The notes: generated by a model from the letters alone, not told the origin. A stretch of 64,000 nt of DNA from Ravibacter arvi (GCF_039540405.1 NZ_BAABEY010000018.1:248001-312000), one strand, 5' to 3'. Positions 50,060 to 58,847 are shown, numbered from the stretch's first letter. Made by a program: numbers and translations.

Positions 50060-50103
50060 AGAAATGCGTTTTGTTTTAAAATAAAAAAGTCACCGGACCG
50101 GCT

Positions 50104-53100
50104 TCAGCGAACTACACGGAGTATACCGTTCATGCCACGCCAATGTCCCGGGAAGGTACAGACGTACGGATAATCGCCCGTTTGCGCAGGCGCTGTAAAC
50201 TCCAGTGAAACCACTGCACCAGGCTCAATGAGCTTTGTTGAATACAGAATGTCAGGCGTGGCAGGCACATATTGTTTTTCGAAGGCTTTCGGGTCTCTGA
50301 GCAATTCATCAGCGGCTTTGCCCACGCGGTTCAACGAGCCTGGCCGGATGACCAGGAGGTTGTGCTGCATGGCATCCTGGTTGTCGAACGTAATGGATAC
50401 CTTGCTCCCCGCTTTTACGGTCAGTAATTTCTGATCGTAGGCCATCATGTCGGGAACTGCCTTCAGAACCAGGTAGGTCACATCCCGATCCCTGTGCATA
50501 TGCGCGGCGGCAGGCTTGCTTTCCGTTTCGGGGTCAGTTACTTCGAGTGCTCCGTTCTGAAAATTTCCGGCCAGTTCAAAACTCCCGGTATAATCGCCTA
50601 TGGGCGCCTCATCCGCCTGGAAGTCACCGCCCGACCTGAATCCGTAACCAGGGTTCTGGTGAAAAAGGCCGGCTGCTTCGGCGGTCCCCGCTTCTTCGCC
50701 GTTAATGTGTATGGTCATTTTCCCGCTTTTATGAAGCGCCACCCTGACGGAGAATTTTTCGGGCAGGCTCGTTTTCGACACCGCATTTACATGCCTGCCA
50801 TGCTGGTTTACGGTAAAATTGACTTTCCCGTCTTTTACAAAAACCGCATAACCGTTTTCGCGGTTTCCCTGGCCGACAATAAAGCCCGCCAGAGGTTTGT
50901 CGGCCGGTTTACTGAGATCGGCGGAAAAGCTGAATGCCTTCCCGGCAATTTTCGGAGCATCCTGGTAAAGGACGGAGCGCGGAACGGGGTAGACCGACTT
51001 TTTCAGCGACTGGCTCACCGCATGCACGAAGGCGCCCGGTTCAGGTTCATCCCGCAAAGCTTTTTCAAAGCCCGTCGAATGCTGGTCTATTGCGGCAAAC
51101 AACGCTCTAGAAAGCCATTTATCCGAGCTGTTCTGAAGATTTTGCGCAGCTTCAAAGAGTGCTTTTCCAATTTTCTCGGAGGCCGGGTAAGCGGCCAGTT
51201 CTACGAAAACGGCGAGCCTTGTATTCAGGTCAGCATCCTGTAGCATGCCCGCTGAATACAGGGCGCGAAACGAGGAGTCGTTTTTCGGGAGTACCTGGAC
51301 GGCTGCTTTCCGGACGCCGGCGGCAGGGTGGAGGAGCGCCGATTTGGCCGCTGCGAGTGCTTTTTGATCCTCTATCAGGCCCAATCCGTGCAAAGTCCAG
51401 AGCGCGTGTACCGCAGGGCTGTTGAGCCCGACTTCGTCTACCAGCTGCTTTTCTATGAGCCGGCACAGCCCGTCGAGCGCCTGGCGGTTTTGTGATTCGA
51501 CAAGCAGGCGCTGCGCAGTCATCCGCCAGAACATGTTGTCGTTTTCCAGTGCAGCCAGAAGGCCCGGCAAATCGGTTTTTGAAAGTTTCAGGGGGGGATG
51601 CTTTTTTGCATGCTTGTAAACAATCCTGTAAATCCGGCCGTGGTTGGTATCGCGGAGCGGGCTGCTGAACGCGTTTCCTTGTCCGTGCGGCTGGTCGTTA
51701 AATGGTAAAATGAATTCGGAGGGCGATTGGCGGGGGACAAAAACATTGTGTTGAATAATAAAATTGTACCAGTCGGCAACCCAGACCGCACCGTCGGGGC
51801 CTACGTCGGTGTAAACCGGTCCGAACCATTCGTCGGAGCTTGCCGTCAGGTTCCAGCCGTCGGCTTCTTTGAAGCCTGCTCCGTCTCTCTCTATCAGCGC
51901 ATTGTGGACCAGTCGGATGGTAGGTTCATTGACAAAGGCAACGCGGTTCCAATAAGATTTGGGAAAATTCCGGGCCGTGTAAAACCGGTGCCCTGCCGCG
52001 GAGGTGAAGCCGCCGGTTACGTCAACCTGCCGGGAGTTCGGGGTCAGGTGGTGGGCTTCGTAATGCCCGTCAATTTTCTGAATGGCCTGCACTGGTTTCT
52101 GGTCGCCGGCCAGGCTTTTGTGGAACAGGCGCATGGGCATCGAATAATAGGCGCTGTGGGTATTGTTCGCCGTGGAAATAAACACGTTATTGTCTTCCGT
52201 CAGGCCGAGGCCCCAGGTATTATTGCTGGAGCTTCCCAGGTATTCAAAGTCGGTTCCGTCGGGTTTAAACCGGTACAAGCCTTGCGGAAACCGGTGCTTA
52301 CTGCCGTTAATTGTGCCATTGAATCCCGAGTACCCGACGACGCCCCACACTTTGTTGTCAAAGCCGTACAGCAGGTTGGAAGGTCCGGCATGGGTATCAA
52401 ACTTTCCCCAGCCGCTTATAACGGTTTCGCGAAGATCGGCACGGTCATCGCCGTTGGTATCTTTCAGGAAAATGAAATTCGGCGCCATGGAAACCAGAGC
52501 GCCCCCATTGATCAGGACAATGCTGGTGGGGATATTCAGGCTGTCGGCGAACACGGTAAATTTGTCCGCTTTGCCGTCACCGTCGGTATCTTCGCAGATT
52601 TTGATCCGGTCATTGGCCGCGCCGTCGGTTTCGACAAAGGTGTTCGGGTAGTCCACGGATTCAACCACCCACAGTCGCCCCCGTTCGTCCCAGGTCATGG
52701 CGATCGGGTTAATAATATCAGGCTCGGCAGCAAACAATACCAGGTCAAAATCCGGGTGGACCTGCATAATTTTCTGCGCTTCAGCGGGAGAAAGCGGTTC
52801 CTGTATTTTAGGGACAACATGTCGCTGGGCATACTTGGAAATGGTGTCGGCGTTGTAGATGTCCACATCCCGGATATTCAGGGCGCGGATGCCGGCCTGT
52901 ACCTCGTCGCCGAGCGCCCACAGCACCCCGTTCCTGACCAGGTTGAGAAACCCGATATGGGTCCAGGTTTTGTCTTCGTGACCGTAGGCGGTATAGAAAA
53001 CGCGGGCTTTACCCTCCGTCCTGACCCAGGTGTAGGGTTCTTTGCGGTCGCCTTCCACGCGGTAGCCCAGGATTTCAATATCCGGGTTGATACGTTTGTG

Positions 53101-53628
53101 AACATAGGTTTCGTCCCAGGTTTCAAATTCTGTAATCCCGGCCATAACCGGGTGTCTGGCATTGGCGATCACGTTTTTGAAAGTACCGGTCTTGTGGGAG
53201 TCGAACGCGCCGCCGATGGTGCTGATGTACCAGTCTGAGTTACGGAAACAACCCGAAGCTGAGTGCAGCGGAATAAGGGCTTTGCCGGCTGATACAAACT
53301 GTTTCAGTGCTGCTTCCTGGGCCGGCGGCAAATATTCGTGGTTGGCATAGATGATCAGGCCGTCGAATTTGGCGAGGTTTTCGGGATTAAGGTCTTCGAG
53401 TTGAGTGGTATAGGTGGTGTTGACCCCGCTTCTGAAGAGTTTTATGGATAGCCAGGGAGCAAATTTATCTGCGTCATGGTGTTTGCTGTGGTGCCCCAGG
53501 AAGAGCACTTCTGCACGACGGGGTTGAACGGTAGCCGTTTTTTTTGGGGATTGCTGGCGGCTGCCGGCACAGCCGAAGATGAACAGGATGCTGAGACAGC
53601 AGGCTAAGAGGTTGGGTCGAATGGTCAT
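50104..53628 (-). CDS. ThuA / PVC-type propeller dehydrogenase-like / HEAT / cupredoxin fusion lipoprotein
   Basis: 1174 residues. The signal peptide ends in a lipobox (FIFGC, Cys20). Residues about 40-250 are a ThuA domain (EVLFLGHHSKHHDADKFAPW, LIPLHSASGCF). Residues about 290-660 form a beta-propeller of the PVC-type 'membrane-bound dehydrogenase' family (PIAMTWDERGRLWVVE, DTDGDGKADKFTVF, GAVWVADWYNFI). Helical HEAT-like repeats follow to about 890, then a beta-sandwich (about 890-1050). The last 115 residues are a cupredoxin with type I copper ligands His1089 (MQHNLLV), Cys1157, His1162 and Met1166 (VCTFPGHWRGM). No CxxCH haem motif is present. A surface or periplasmic redox protein is likely. 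Confidence 0.85.
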   Translation of the reverse strand: MTIRPNLLACCLSILFIFGCAGSRQQSPKKTATVQPRRAEVLFLGHHSKHHDADKFAPWLSIKLFRSGVNTTYTTQLEDLNPENLAKFDGLIIYANHEYLPPAQEAALKQFVSAGKALIPLHSASGCFRNSDWYISTIGGAFDSHKTGTFKNVIANARHPVMAGITEFETWDETYVHKRINPDIEILGYRVEGDRKEPYTWVRTEGKARVFYTAYGHEDKTWTHIGFLNLVRNGVLWALGDEVQAGIRALNIRDVDIYNADTISKYAQRHVVPKIQEPLSPAEAQKIMQVHPDFDLVLFAAEPDIINPIAMTWDERGRLWVVESVDYPNTFVETDGAANDRIKICEDTDGDGKADKFTVFADSLNIPTSIVLINGGALVSMAPNFIFLKDTNGDDRADLRETVISGWGKFDTHAGPSNLLYGFDNKVWGVVGYSGFNGTINGSKHRFPQGLYRFKPDGTDFEYLGSSSNNTWGLGLTEDNNVFISTANNTHSAYYSMPMRLFHKSLAGDQKPVQAIQKIDGHYEAHHLTPNSRQVDVTGGFTSAAGHRFYTARNFPKSYWNRVAFVNEPTIRLVHNALIERDGAGFKEADGWNLTASSDEWFGPVYTDVGPDGAVWVADWYNFIIQHNVFVPRQSPSEFILPFNDQPHGQGNAFSSPLRDTNHGRIYRIVYKHAKKHPPLKLSKTDLPGLLAALENDNMFWRMTAQRLLVESQNRQALDGLCRLIEKQLVDEVGLNSPAVHALWTLHGLGLIEDQKALAAAKSALLHPAAGVRKAAVQVLPKNDSSFRALYSAGMLQDADLNTRLAVFVELAAYPASEKIGKALFEAAQNLQNSSDKWLSRALFAAIDQHSTGFEKALRDEPEPGAFVHAVSQSLKKSVYPVPRSVLYQDAPKIAGKAFSFSADLSKPADKPLAGFIVGQGNRENGYAVFVKDGKVNFTVNQHGRHVNAVSKTSLPEKFSVRVALHKSGKMTIHINGEEAGTAEAAGLFHQNPGYGFRSGGDFQADEAPIGDYTGSFELAGNFQNGALEVTDPETESKPAAAHMHRDRDVTYLVLKAVPDMMAYDQKLLTVKAGSKVSITFDNQDAMQHNLLVIRPGSLNRVGKAADELLRDPKAFEKQYVPATPDILYSTKLIEPGAVVSLEFTAPAQTGDYPYVCTFPGHWRGMNGILRVVR

Positions 53629-53649
53629 ATCGGGTGGAATGGCGGGAGG

Positions 53650-53916
53650 TTAGTTGTCTGAATTTTCGCTTCTGATGGTATTTTTTACTTCTTCCCACAT
53701 TTTTTTGCGCTGCTTCATAGTCGGCAGGTCCCGGCCGGTGTCTTCAGCAATGAGGTTGATGTACTGTCGGGCTAGCTCAACGGTAGCCTTTTGCCGGGGA
53801 TAGGATTCCAGATATCGCTGCCAGAAGGCATTGCTTTCCGGATTCGGTTTTCTCACCCAGGTAATGAAATCATCGTCCCGTATGAGATCAAGAAGCGGGT
53901 AAGGGGGTTGAGACAT
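53650..53916 (-). CDS. Small anti-sigma-like protein (FecR N-terminal domain only)
   Basis: 88 residues, strongly charged, no membrane segment. The region DFITWVRKPNPESNAFWQRYLESYPRQK (seen in pieces FITWVRKPNPES and FWQRYLESYP) matches the cytoplasmic N-terminal domain of FecR-type anti-sigma factors, which binds ECF sigma. The membrane helix and periplasmic FecR domain are absent, and the downstream 21 bp leads into the large fusion gene. It is the next gene after an ECF sigma factor. Either a remnant of a truncated anti-sigma gene or a genuine minimal cytoplasmic regulator. Confidence 0.7.
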   Translation of the reverse strand: MSQPPYPLLDLIRDDDFITWVRKPNPESNAFWQRYLESYPRQKATVELARQYINLIAEDTGRDLPTMKQRKKMWEEVKNTIRSENSDN

Positions 53917-54060
53917 CCTGTTTCAGTTTAGGCTGGTACTTATACAGAGCGGCGCAAACAGGAAATGACTCCTTTTTATGAAGAAAAAAATTGAAAAACT
54001 TATGATTTCCCGGCCGGACGGTGTTTGGAAGGGCCGGAGGAAGCGGTTAAAAAAGGCGTT

Positions 54061-54684
54061 TTACGGGTATAGTGTCAGCAGGGTCGCCATTCCAAAAAGT
54101 GCTTCGGGCGATAATTCAAGCCAGTTTTTATGGCTTTTTAGCGTGCACAGTCCTTTGTAAAGGAAATTGCGTACCGATTTTTCGTTTACCTCCATGATCC
54201 GGGCAATCTCGGCAATTTCAAAGCCCTCCAGGTACTTCAGCGTAATGGCCTCCAGTTGACGGTCCGGTAATTTGTCCAGTACTTCCCTGAGCCTTGCGTT
54301 CCGGATGTGAAGGGATTCGTCCCGGATTACCAGGCTTTCGGGGCTTTTTTCCGAAATCGAAAGGGTATTCGCGTCGATCGGTACGGAAGGCAGGAAAGGG
54401 TTTCTTTTTGCAGCCAGGCAGACCTTTCGCCGTAAAGACCGGTAGAGGTAAAACCTGACGGAGCTGATTTCGTTGGTCAGGGAACCCCGCAACCGCCAGA
54501 TGTCAATAAAAAGATCCTGGATAGCGTCCTCGACCGTGCCCGGCGAGCCAGGCAAGAGTTTCAGCCCATAATTATACAGCGCGCGATGATGGGCCTCAAA
54601 AAGTTCGGCAAAGGCATTTTCATCGCCTTTTTTCAAGAGCGACCACAGGGCTTTGTCAATATGTTGGTGATCGGCGTCTTTCAT
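54061..54684 (-). CDS. ECF-subfamily RNA polymerase sigma factor
   Basis: 207 residues. Region 2 is AFAELFEAHHRALYNYGLKLL with DAIQDLFIDIWRLR, and region 4 is LDKLPDRQLEAITLKYLEGFEIAEIARIMEVNEKSVRN (seen in pieces LPDRQLEAITLKYLEG and EIAEIARIMEV). The C-terminal tail (ALFGMATLLTLYP) is hydrophobic and unusual. It directs polymerase to a small regulon. It stands at the head of the leftward locus, with the 88-residue anti-sigma-like protein 144 bp downstream and no SusC with a signalling domain nearby, so its trigger is unclear. Confidence 0.93.
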   Translation of the reverse strand: MKDADHQHIDKALWSLLKKGDENAFAELFEAHHRALYNYGLKLLPGSPGTVEDAIQDLFIDIWRLRGSLTNEISSVRFYLYRSLRRKVCLAAKRNPFLPSVPIDANTLSISEKSPESLVIRDESLHIRNARLREVLDKLPDRQLEAITLKYLEGFEIAEIARIMEVNEKSVRNFLYKGLCTLKSHKNWLELSPEALFGMATLLTLYP

Positions 54685-54908
54685 CGCATTTGGAACGTTG
54701 CAAATAAAAGATAATTTTTTGTGGAAATAATAAAATTAATATCTCGCGGATGAATTTTTAATGCAAATTGCCGGGGTAATCCGTTCATCGGCCTCTGTCG
54801 TGGAAGAGATCCCGGCAAAGGCCATTGCCCATTGCAATCGGGTTTATTATCCCGCCGGTTGCTTGGCCATCCGTCCGGAAAATAGTTAAAACCTTCCTTC
54901 TTAATAAT

Positions 54909-56801
54909 ATGAAAATGAACCGCTTTAGCTCTTCGCGAATTGCGCTTTCTGTAGTGCTCTGCGTCTTTTTTCTGGCCTGTAAAGACACGAAAAAACAAGA
55001 TCCGGACCAGGAGTTTAACGGTACGGAAATAGTAACACACAACAAAGACGTGTCGCAGTCCGAACTGGTTCAGCTTGTCGCCAGCGGTGAGCATTTCGGT
55101 AACGCTGTAATTGAAGCGGATCTTGGAGGTATAAAATTGAAGCTTTTTGCCAGCGGAGATACCCTCTCATTTGTAGTTCCGGATGTTTCCCCAGGTGTTC
55201 ACGCGTTGTCTTTCAGGGCGGGTGAAAAAGCCTACCGCGCAAAGTATAGTATACGGACAACCGTTGTCTCCGATATCAACGTCCCGATAGCGGCGTTCAA
55301 AAAGGGCATAACAGCGCATATAGAATTTCTCGAACAGCACCTCCGGATTTCAACGGTTCCATCCAATAATGTTGTTAATGCACAGGAAATCGCCGCGCTG
55401 AAAGTATTGCTTGAAAAATTTCAAATGGATGTGGCCGCCGCGACAGAAGCAGAAAGGAAGGCCCTGGCAAGGTTTCTGCAAGCGAATTCCAGCGCGATGG
55501 CATTCGGGGAAAATTTTCGAAAGGGCAGGGAAGGGGAGTTGTTGAACGGCTTTCTGGCGGCGGCCGAGGCTATCGTAAGCAAGGAGGGCGCCAAGGCGGT
55601 TTTTTTAGGTGCGTTGGGCAGAATATTGATGACAGGCGGTGCGCTGGGTGTTCTGGTGGGGGCGGCGGTATTGGTTTATGCCGCAGTCATCCTGAAAGTT
55701 GCCTGGAGTAAAATTATGGACCTGTCGCAGGTAAATGCCGCAAGAACGGGGGCGGTAGGACAGATTTTCGCGAATAGGGTGGCCGCAAGAGAAGTTTACC
55801 GTGAAAAGCCCTACCGGATAGTGGTTGGCAGTACTTACAGAACCATTGGAAAGGAGGACGCGGGCGACCCCCGGCTGGTCAGACTTTTCGATCTGAACGA
55901 TAAAATTGTGGCGATAGCCAAGGTGCTTAAGCAGTTAAAGGTATTTTCCGGAGATGTGTTTAACCTAAGGGAAGTTACAGGCAGAGAAAAAACAATAACC
56001 GTTCCGGCACAAAGCATAACGGCTGTAATCAGCGACAATAGCGCTGTGATGTTTAAGCGCAGTGAGGTAGCTGCAGACACATTGGTACTCACTTTTGAGA
56101 GCAGCTCGGACAAGGATGAATCATTTACGTTGAAATATTCATTTAAAGATGAAGAAAATGAATCTGTTTCCGTGACCGAATTGTTTGTTCTTAAGGCAAA
56201 GGCGGTGGATTCGCTGGAGATAACGCCTGCAAAAGTCGGGAACTACAGGTTACTGGGTAAAGACTCGGAAAAAATTTCGTTCAGGTTGGTTGGTGAACCT
56301 TCCGGCGCCGAATGGAGTGTTCCTTATTTCACGAGGCAGAACGGACATATCGAGCGCTATGGCAGTATCAGCGACGATGGGGTTTACACCGTCAACGAGC
56401 TTTCACAGGTGATTGGTGAAGTCAGGGTAATGGCAAAAGCCGGTAGTCGGACCGGTATTGCCAGAATTGATATCACCGCTTGCGTACTTGAGATCATGGT
56501 TTCTTCCTTTGCCCCGATCTGGAATCAGAACATTGATTACGAAAGCGTTGTTAAAGGCAACGGTATCGGGAAGCTAATAGAGCTGAAATGGGGTGACCGG
56601 ACGTTTTATACTTTAAAATACGAGTATGCCCCTCAGTTTGGCGAGAACTCACTTCTGCTTAGCAACCCGTTCAATGTCCCGATCGGTGTAGATTTTTACA
56701 AAATGCCTTCAAATTCTTCAGGAGTTCCCGCACGTACCGAGATCACAGGCAAAGCCACCGAAAAAATAACTTATGAGCTGCATCCGCTGCGATATCCCTA
56801 G
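54909..56801 (+). CDS. Unknown lipoprotein with a central hydrophobic hairpin
   Basis: 630 residues from ATG 54909. The lipobox VFFLAC gives Cys24. Residues about 30-130 look like a beta-rich Ig-type domain (FVVPDVSPGVHALSFRAGEK). Residues 155-225 are helical and Ala-rich. A 35-residue hydrophobic stretch with many Gly follows at about 231-265 (GRILMTGGALGVLVGAAVLV), enough for one or two membrane helices, which is odd in a lipoprotein. The remainder (about 330-630) is beta-rich with two BIG-like modules. I recognise no family. It stands alone between a sigma factor (divergent) and an MFS gene (convergent). Confidence 0.75.
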   Translation: MKMNRFSSSRIALSVVLCVFFLACKDTKKQDPDQEFNGTEIVTHNKDVSQSELVQLVASGEHFGNAVIEADLGGIKLKLFASGDTLSFVVPDVSPGVHALSFRAGEKAYRAKYSIRTTVVSDINVPIAAFKKGITAHIEFLEQHLRISTVPSNNVVNAQEIAALKVLLEKFQMDVAAATEAERKALARFLQANSSAMAFGENFRKGREGELLNGFLAAAEAIVSKEGAKAVFLGALGRILMTGGALGVLVGAAVLVYAAVILKVAWSKIMDLSQVNAARTGAVGQIFANRVAAREVYREKPYRIVVGSTYRTIGKEDAGDPRLVRLFDLNDKIVAIAKVLKQLKVFSGDVFNLREVTGREKTITVPAQSITAVISDNSAVMFKRSEVAADTLVLTFESSSDKDESFTLKYSFKDEENESVSVTELFVLKAKAVDSLEITPAKVGNYRLLGKDSEKISFRLVGEPSGAEWSVPYFTRQNGHIERYGSISDDGVYTVNELSQVIGEVRVMAKAGSRTGIARIDITACVLEIMVSSFAPIWNQNIDYESVVKGNGIGKLIELKWGDRTFYTLKYEYAPQFGENSLLLSNPFNVPIGVDFYKMPSNSSGVPARTEITGKATEKITYELHPLRYP

Positions 56802-56802
56802 C

Positions 56803-56852
56803 GGGGGTGAGCAATAAGGGCGAACCCGCAACTCATACCTCACCCCTCACTC
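56803..56852. repeat. Heptamer-repeat element between convergent genes
   Basis: GGGGGTGAGCAATAAGGG is followed by CTCATACCTCACCCCTCACTCC. It lies between the stops of the unknown lipoprotein (56801) and the MFS transporter (56853); read leftward, TAG is followed directly by GAGTGAGGGGTGAGG. Only about 8 bp pair, so it may act as a weak terminator. Confidence 0.75.
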
Positions 56853-58070
56853 CTACTCCTGCCTGATCTTCGGCAGAAAAATCGCCAGGATGCCCAGCAG
56901 CGGCATAAAAGAGCAGGTTTTGAACAGGAATTCAAGTGTTGTGGCGTCCGCCAGCATGCCCAGCAGTGCAGATCCTATTCCGGCTACTCCGAAGGCAAAG
57001 CCGAAGAACAGCCCGGCTATGGTGCCTTCTTTGCCCGGTTTTAGTTCCTGTGCGTACACCAGGATAGCAGAAAACGCTGACGACAGGATTAAGCCCACCA
57101 TCACCGCCAGGATGTTGGTCCAAAACAGGTTGGCGTAGGGGAGGAGCAGGGCGAAAGGCGCAGCGCCAAGAATCGAAAACCAGATCACATACCTGCGCCC
57201 GATCCGGTCGCCGATCGGTCCGCCCGCATAGGTGCCTATAGCAACCGCCGCCATGCAGATAAACAGGTAATATTGCGACTCCTGGATACCAATTCCGAAT
57301 TTGTCGATCAGGAAAAAAGTATAATAGCTTCCTATGCAAACCATGTAGATATACTTGGAAAATACGAGCACCATTAACACCGCCAGCGCAAAGTTGATCC
57401 TCTTCTCAGAGATTCCCTCGAGAACCGCCTGCCCGGCTTTTTTGCTCAGGCGCAAGTGCCGGTTTCTAAAGGCCCACCGACCCAGATAGAAAAGGATCAG
57501 CCCGCCCAGCAGCGCCAATACCGAAAACCAGCTGATAGCGCCCAAACCGTAGCTGGCCACGATTAAAGCCGCCAGTAAGGGGCCAATTGCGCTCCCCGCA
57601 TTTCCGCCTACCTGGAAAAGCGACTGAGCCATGCCGCGTTTTCCTCCGGAGGCCATAAAGGCCATACGAGAAGCTTCGGGGTGGAAAATGGCAGATCCGA
57701 AACCAGTTATGGCTACGCTGACCAGGACGAGTATAAAGGAATTGGCAACAGATAGAACCAGCAGCCCGACGAGTGTAAAAAGCATCCCCAGTGTAAGCGA
57801 GTAGGGTGCCGGGTGCTTGTCGGTATAGTTTCCGACCACAGGCTGAAATACGGAGGCCGTCATCTGGAATACAAAGGTAATCAGCCCGATCTGCATGTAG
57901 GTGAGGTGAAAATTTTCCTTCAGGATCGGGTAGATTGCAGGGACGATGGCCTGCAACGTGTCGTTCAGTAAATGGGAAAAGCTTATGGCGAATAAAACGG
58001 GATACACCGTTTTCGAAGCTGTTTGGGCCGGACTGGCCGAAAGTGTTGTGGTGTTTTGTTCAGTTGACAT
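56853..58070 (-). CDS. MFS transporter, fosmidomycin-resistance (Fsr) type
   Basis: 405 residues, about 12 membrane helices. ISFSHLLNDTLQAIVPAIYP at the N-terminus and the following TYMQIGLITFVFQMTASVFQPVVG region are typical of the Fsr branch of the MFS, which exports fosmidomycin-like or other small acids. GDRIGRRYVIW is the inter-helix loop motif. The gene is 33 bp after a GntR regulator and would be its target. Export of a pathway intermediate rather than a drug is possible. Confidence 0.9.
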   Translation of the reverse strand: MSTEQNTTTLSASPAQTASKTVYPVLFAISFSHLLNDTLQAIVPAIYPILKENFHLTYMQIGLITFVFQMTASVFQPVVGNYTDKHPAPYSLTLGMLFTLVGLLVLSVANSFILVLVSVAITGFGSAIFHPEASRMAFMASGGKRGMAQSLFQVGGNAGSAIGPLLAALIVASYGLGAISWFSVLALLGGLILFYLGRWAFRNRHLRLSKKAGQAVLEGISEKRINFALAVLMVLVFSKYIYMVCIGSYYTFFLIDKFGIGIQESQYYLFICMAAVAIGTYAGGPIGDRIGRRYVIWFSILGAAPFALLLPYANLFWTNILAVMVGLILSSAFSAILVYAQELKPGKEGTIAGLFFGFAFGVAGIGSALLGMLADATTLEFLFKTCSFMPLLGILAIFLPKIRQE

Positions 58071-58103
58071 ATAAAGAGAGATATTAAGCGCGGTTTTCCA
58101 GGT

Positions 58104-58760
58104 TCAGGAGCGAACGATAAGGTTGAGCAGTTCGGTGGCTTTTTCAGCGTTTCGCAAAACAATATTTTCCAGCAGTTCTTCGTGGAGGCGCTGGGTCTTT
58201 TCGAAGCTTTCTACATTCTTAAACCGGTCCTGGAAAGATTTTTTTAAACGGATGGCCAGTGCCTGGTAGAGATCGGCGAGCACAGGGTTGCCCGAGGCTG
58301 CGGCCAGACGTGAATGGAATTCAAGATCAATTTCAATACAGGCCGCGGTTTCTCCTTTCTGTGCATGAACCTGGCGCAGTCTGAGACACTCCCGCATGTG
58401 CCTGATGTCCGCGTCCGTCCGATGAACAGCAGCTTTTTCAACAATGCGATATTCGAGCAGGCTTCTCACTTCTTCCAGGTCTTCTTCTTCGCCGCGTTTA
58501 AGCCGCTGACCAAGCGGCTCGCCCGAAACGTTATTGGATTCTACAAAGGTTCCAAGTCCTTGCTGAACTTTCACCCAGCCGGAGTTGGCGAGCACGCGCA
58601 TGGCTTCACGCACTGTGGACCGGCTTACCTCAAAAAGGGACATCAGTTCCGGCTCCGTAGGGAGCCTGTCTCCCGGACCGTAAGTACCCTTCTGGATTTT
58701 CTCCCGCAGCCGGTCCGCCAGTTCATCCGAAAGGCTTCTTTTTTTTAATGATGTCATCAT
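58104..58760 (-). CDS. GntR-family regulator, FadR/FCD subgroup (2)
   Basis: 218 residues from ATG 58760 (MMTSLKKRSLSDELADRL); the next codon is also ATG. An upstream ATG at 58808 is rejected because a complete promoter overlaps it. The winged HTH (GPGDRLPTEPELMSLFEVS, STVREAMRVLANSGWV) is followed by an FCD domain with metal ligands (Asp and His in EIDLEFHSRLA, His in RLHEELLENIV). It sits between a TIM-barrel PEP-hydrolase-like gene and an Fsr-type MFS gene, all leftward. A repressor of the downstream exporter and of itself is likely. Confidence 0.9.
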   Translation of the reverse strand: MMTSLKKRSLSDELADRLREKIQKGTYGPGDRLPTEPELMSLFEVSRSTVREAMRVLANSGWVKVQQGLGTFVESNNVSGEPLGQRLKRGEEEDLEEVRSLLEYRIVEKAAVHRTDADIRHMRECLRLRQVHAQKGETAACIEIDLEFHSRLAAASGNPVLADLYQALAIRLKKSFQDRFKNVESFEKTQRLHEELLENIVLRNAEKATELLNLIVRS

Positions 58761-58770
58761 ATCATCTGAT
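58755..58770. promoter_or_regulatory. Possible autoregulatory operator at the second GntR start
   Basis: ATCATATCATCTGATG contains the arms ATCA/TGAT and overlaps the start codons and the probable transcription start. A weak call. Confidence 0.35.
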
Positions 58771-58777
58771 GTTTGCG

Positions 58778-58809
58778 CAAACTTAGACTTTTCCCGGTTA
58801 GCTTGCAAA
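58778..58809 (-). promoter_or_regulatory. Complete Bacteroidota promoter of the second GntR gene
   Basis: On the minus strand TTTG (58806-58809), then 20 bases, then TAAGTTTG (58778-58785), an exact TTTG/TAnnTTTG pair with accepted spacing, 18 bp before the start codon at 58760. The best promoter match in the window. Confidence 0.75.
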
Positions 58810-58847
58810 GAAAAAACGCACGGTGGCCGTTTATTTTCTTTGCGGGA

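Noticed and set aside
51727..53238. A 503-codon open frame on the plus strand
   Set aside because: It is the antisense of the large ThuA/propeller lipoprotein gene, whose domains are clearly recognisable. The antisense translation has no family features.
53978..54160. A 60-codon plus-strand frame beginning MKKKIEK
   Set aside because: More than half of it is antisense to the sigma-factor gene and the rest is low-complexity; no support for a real gene.
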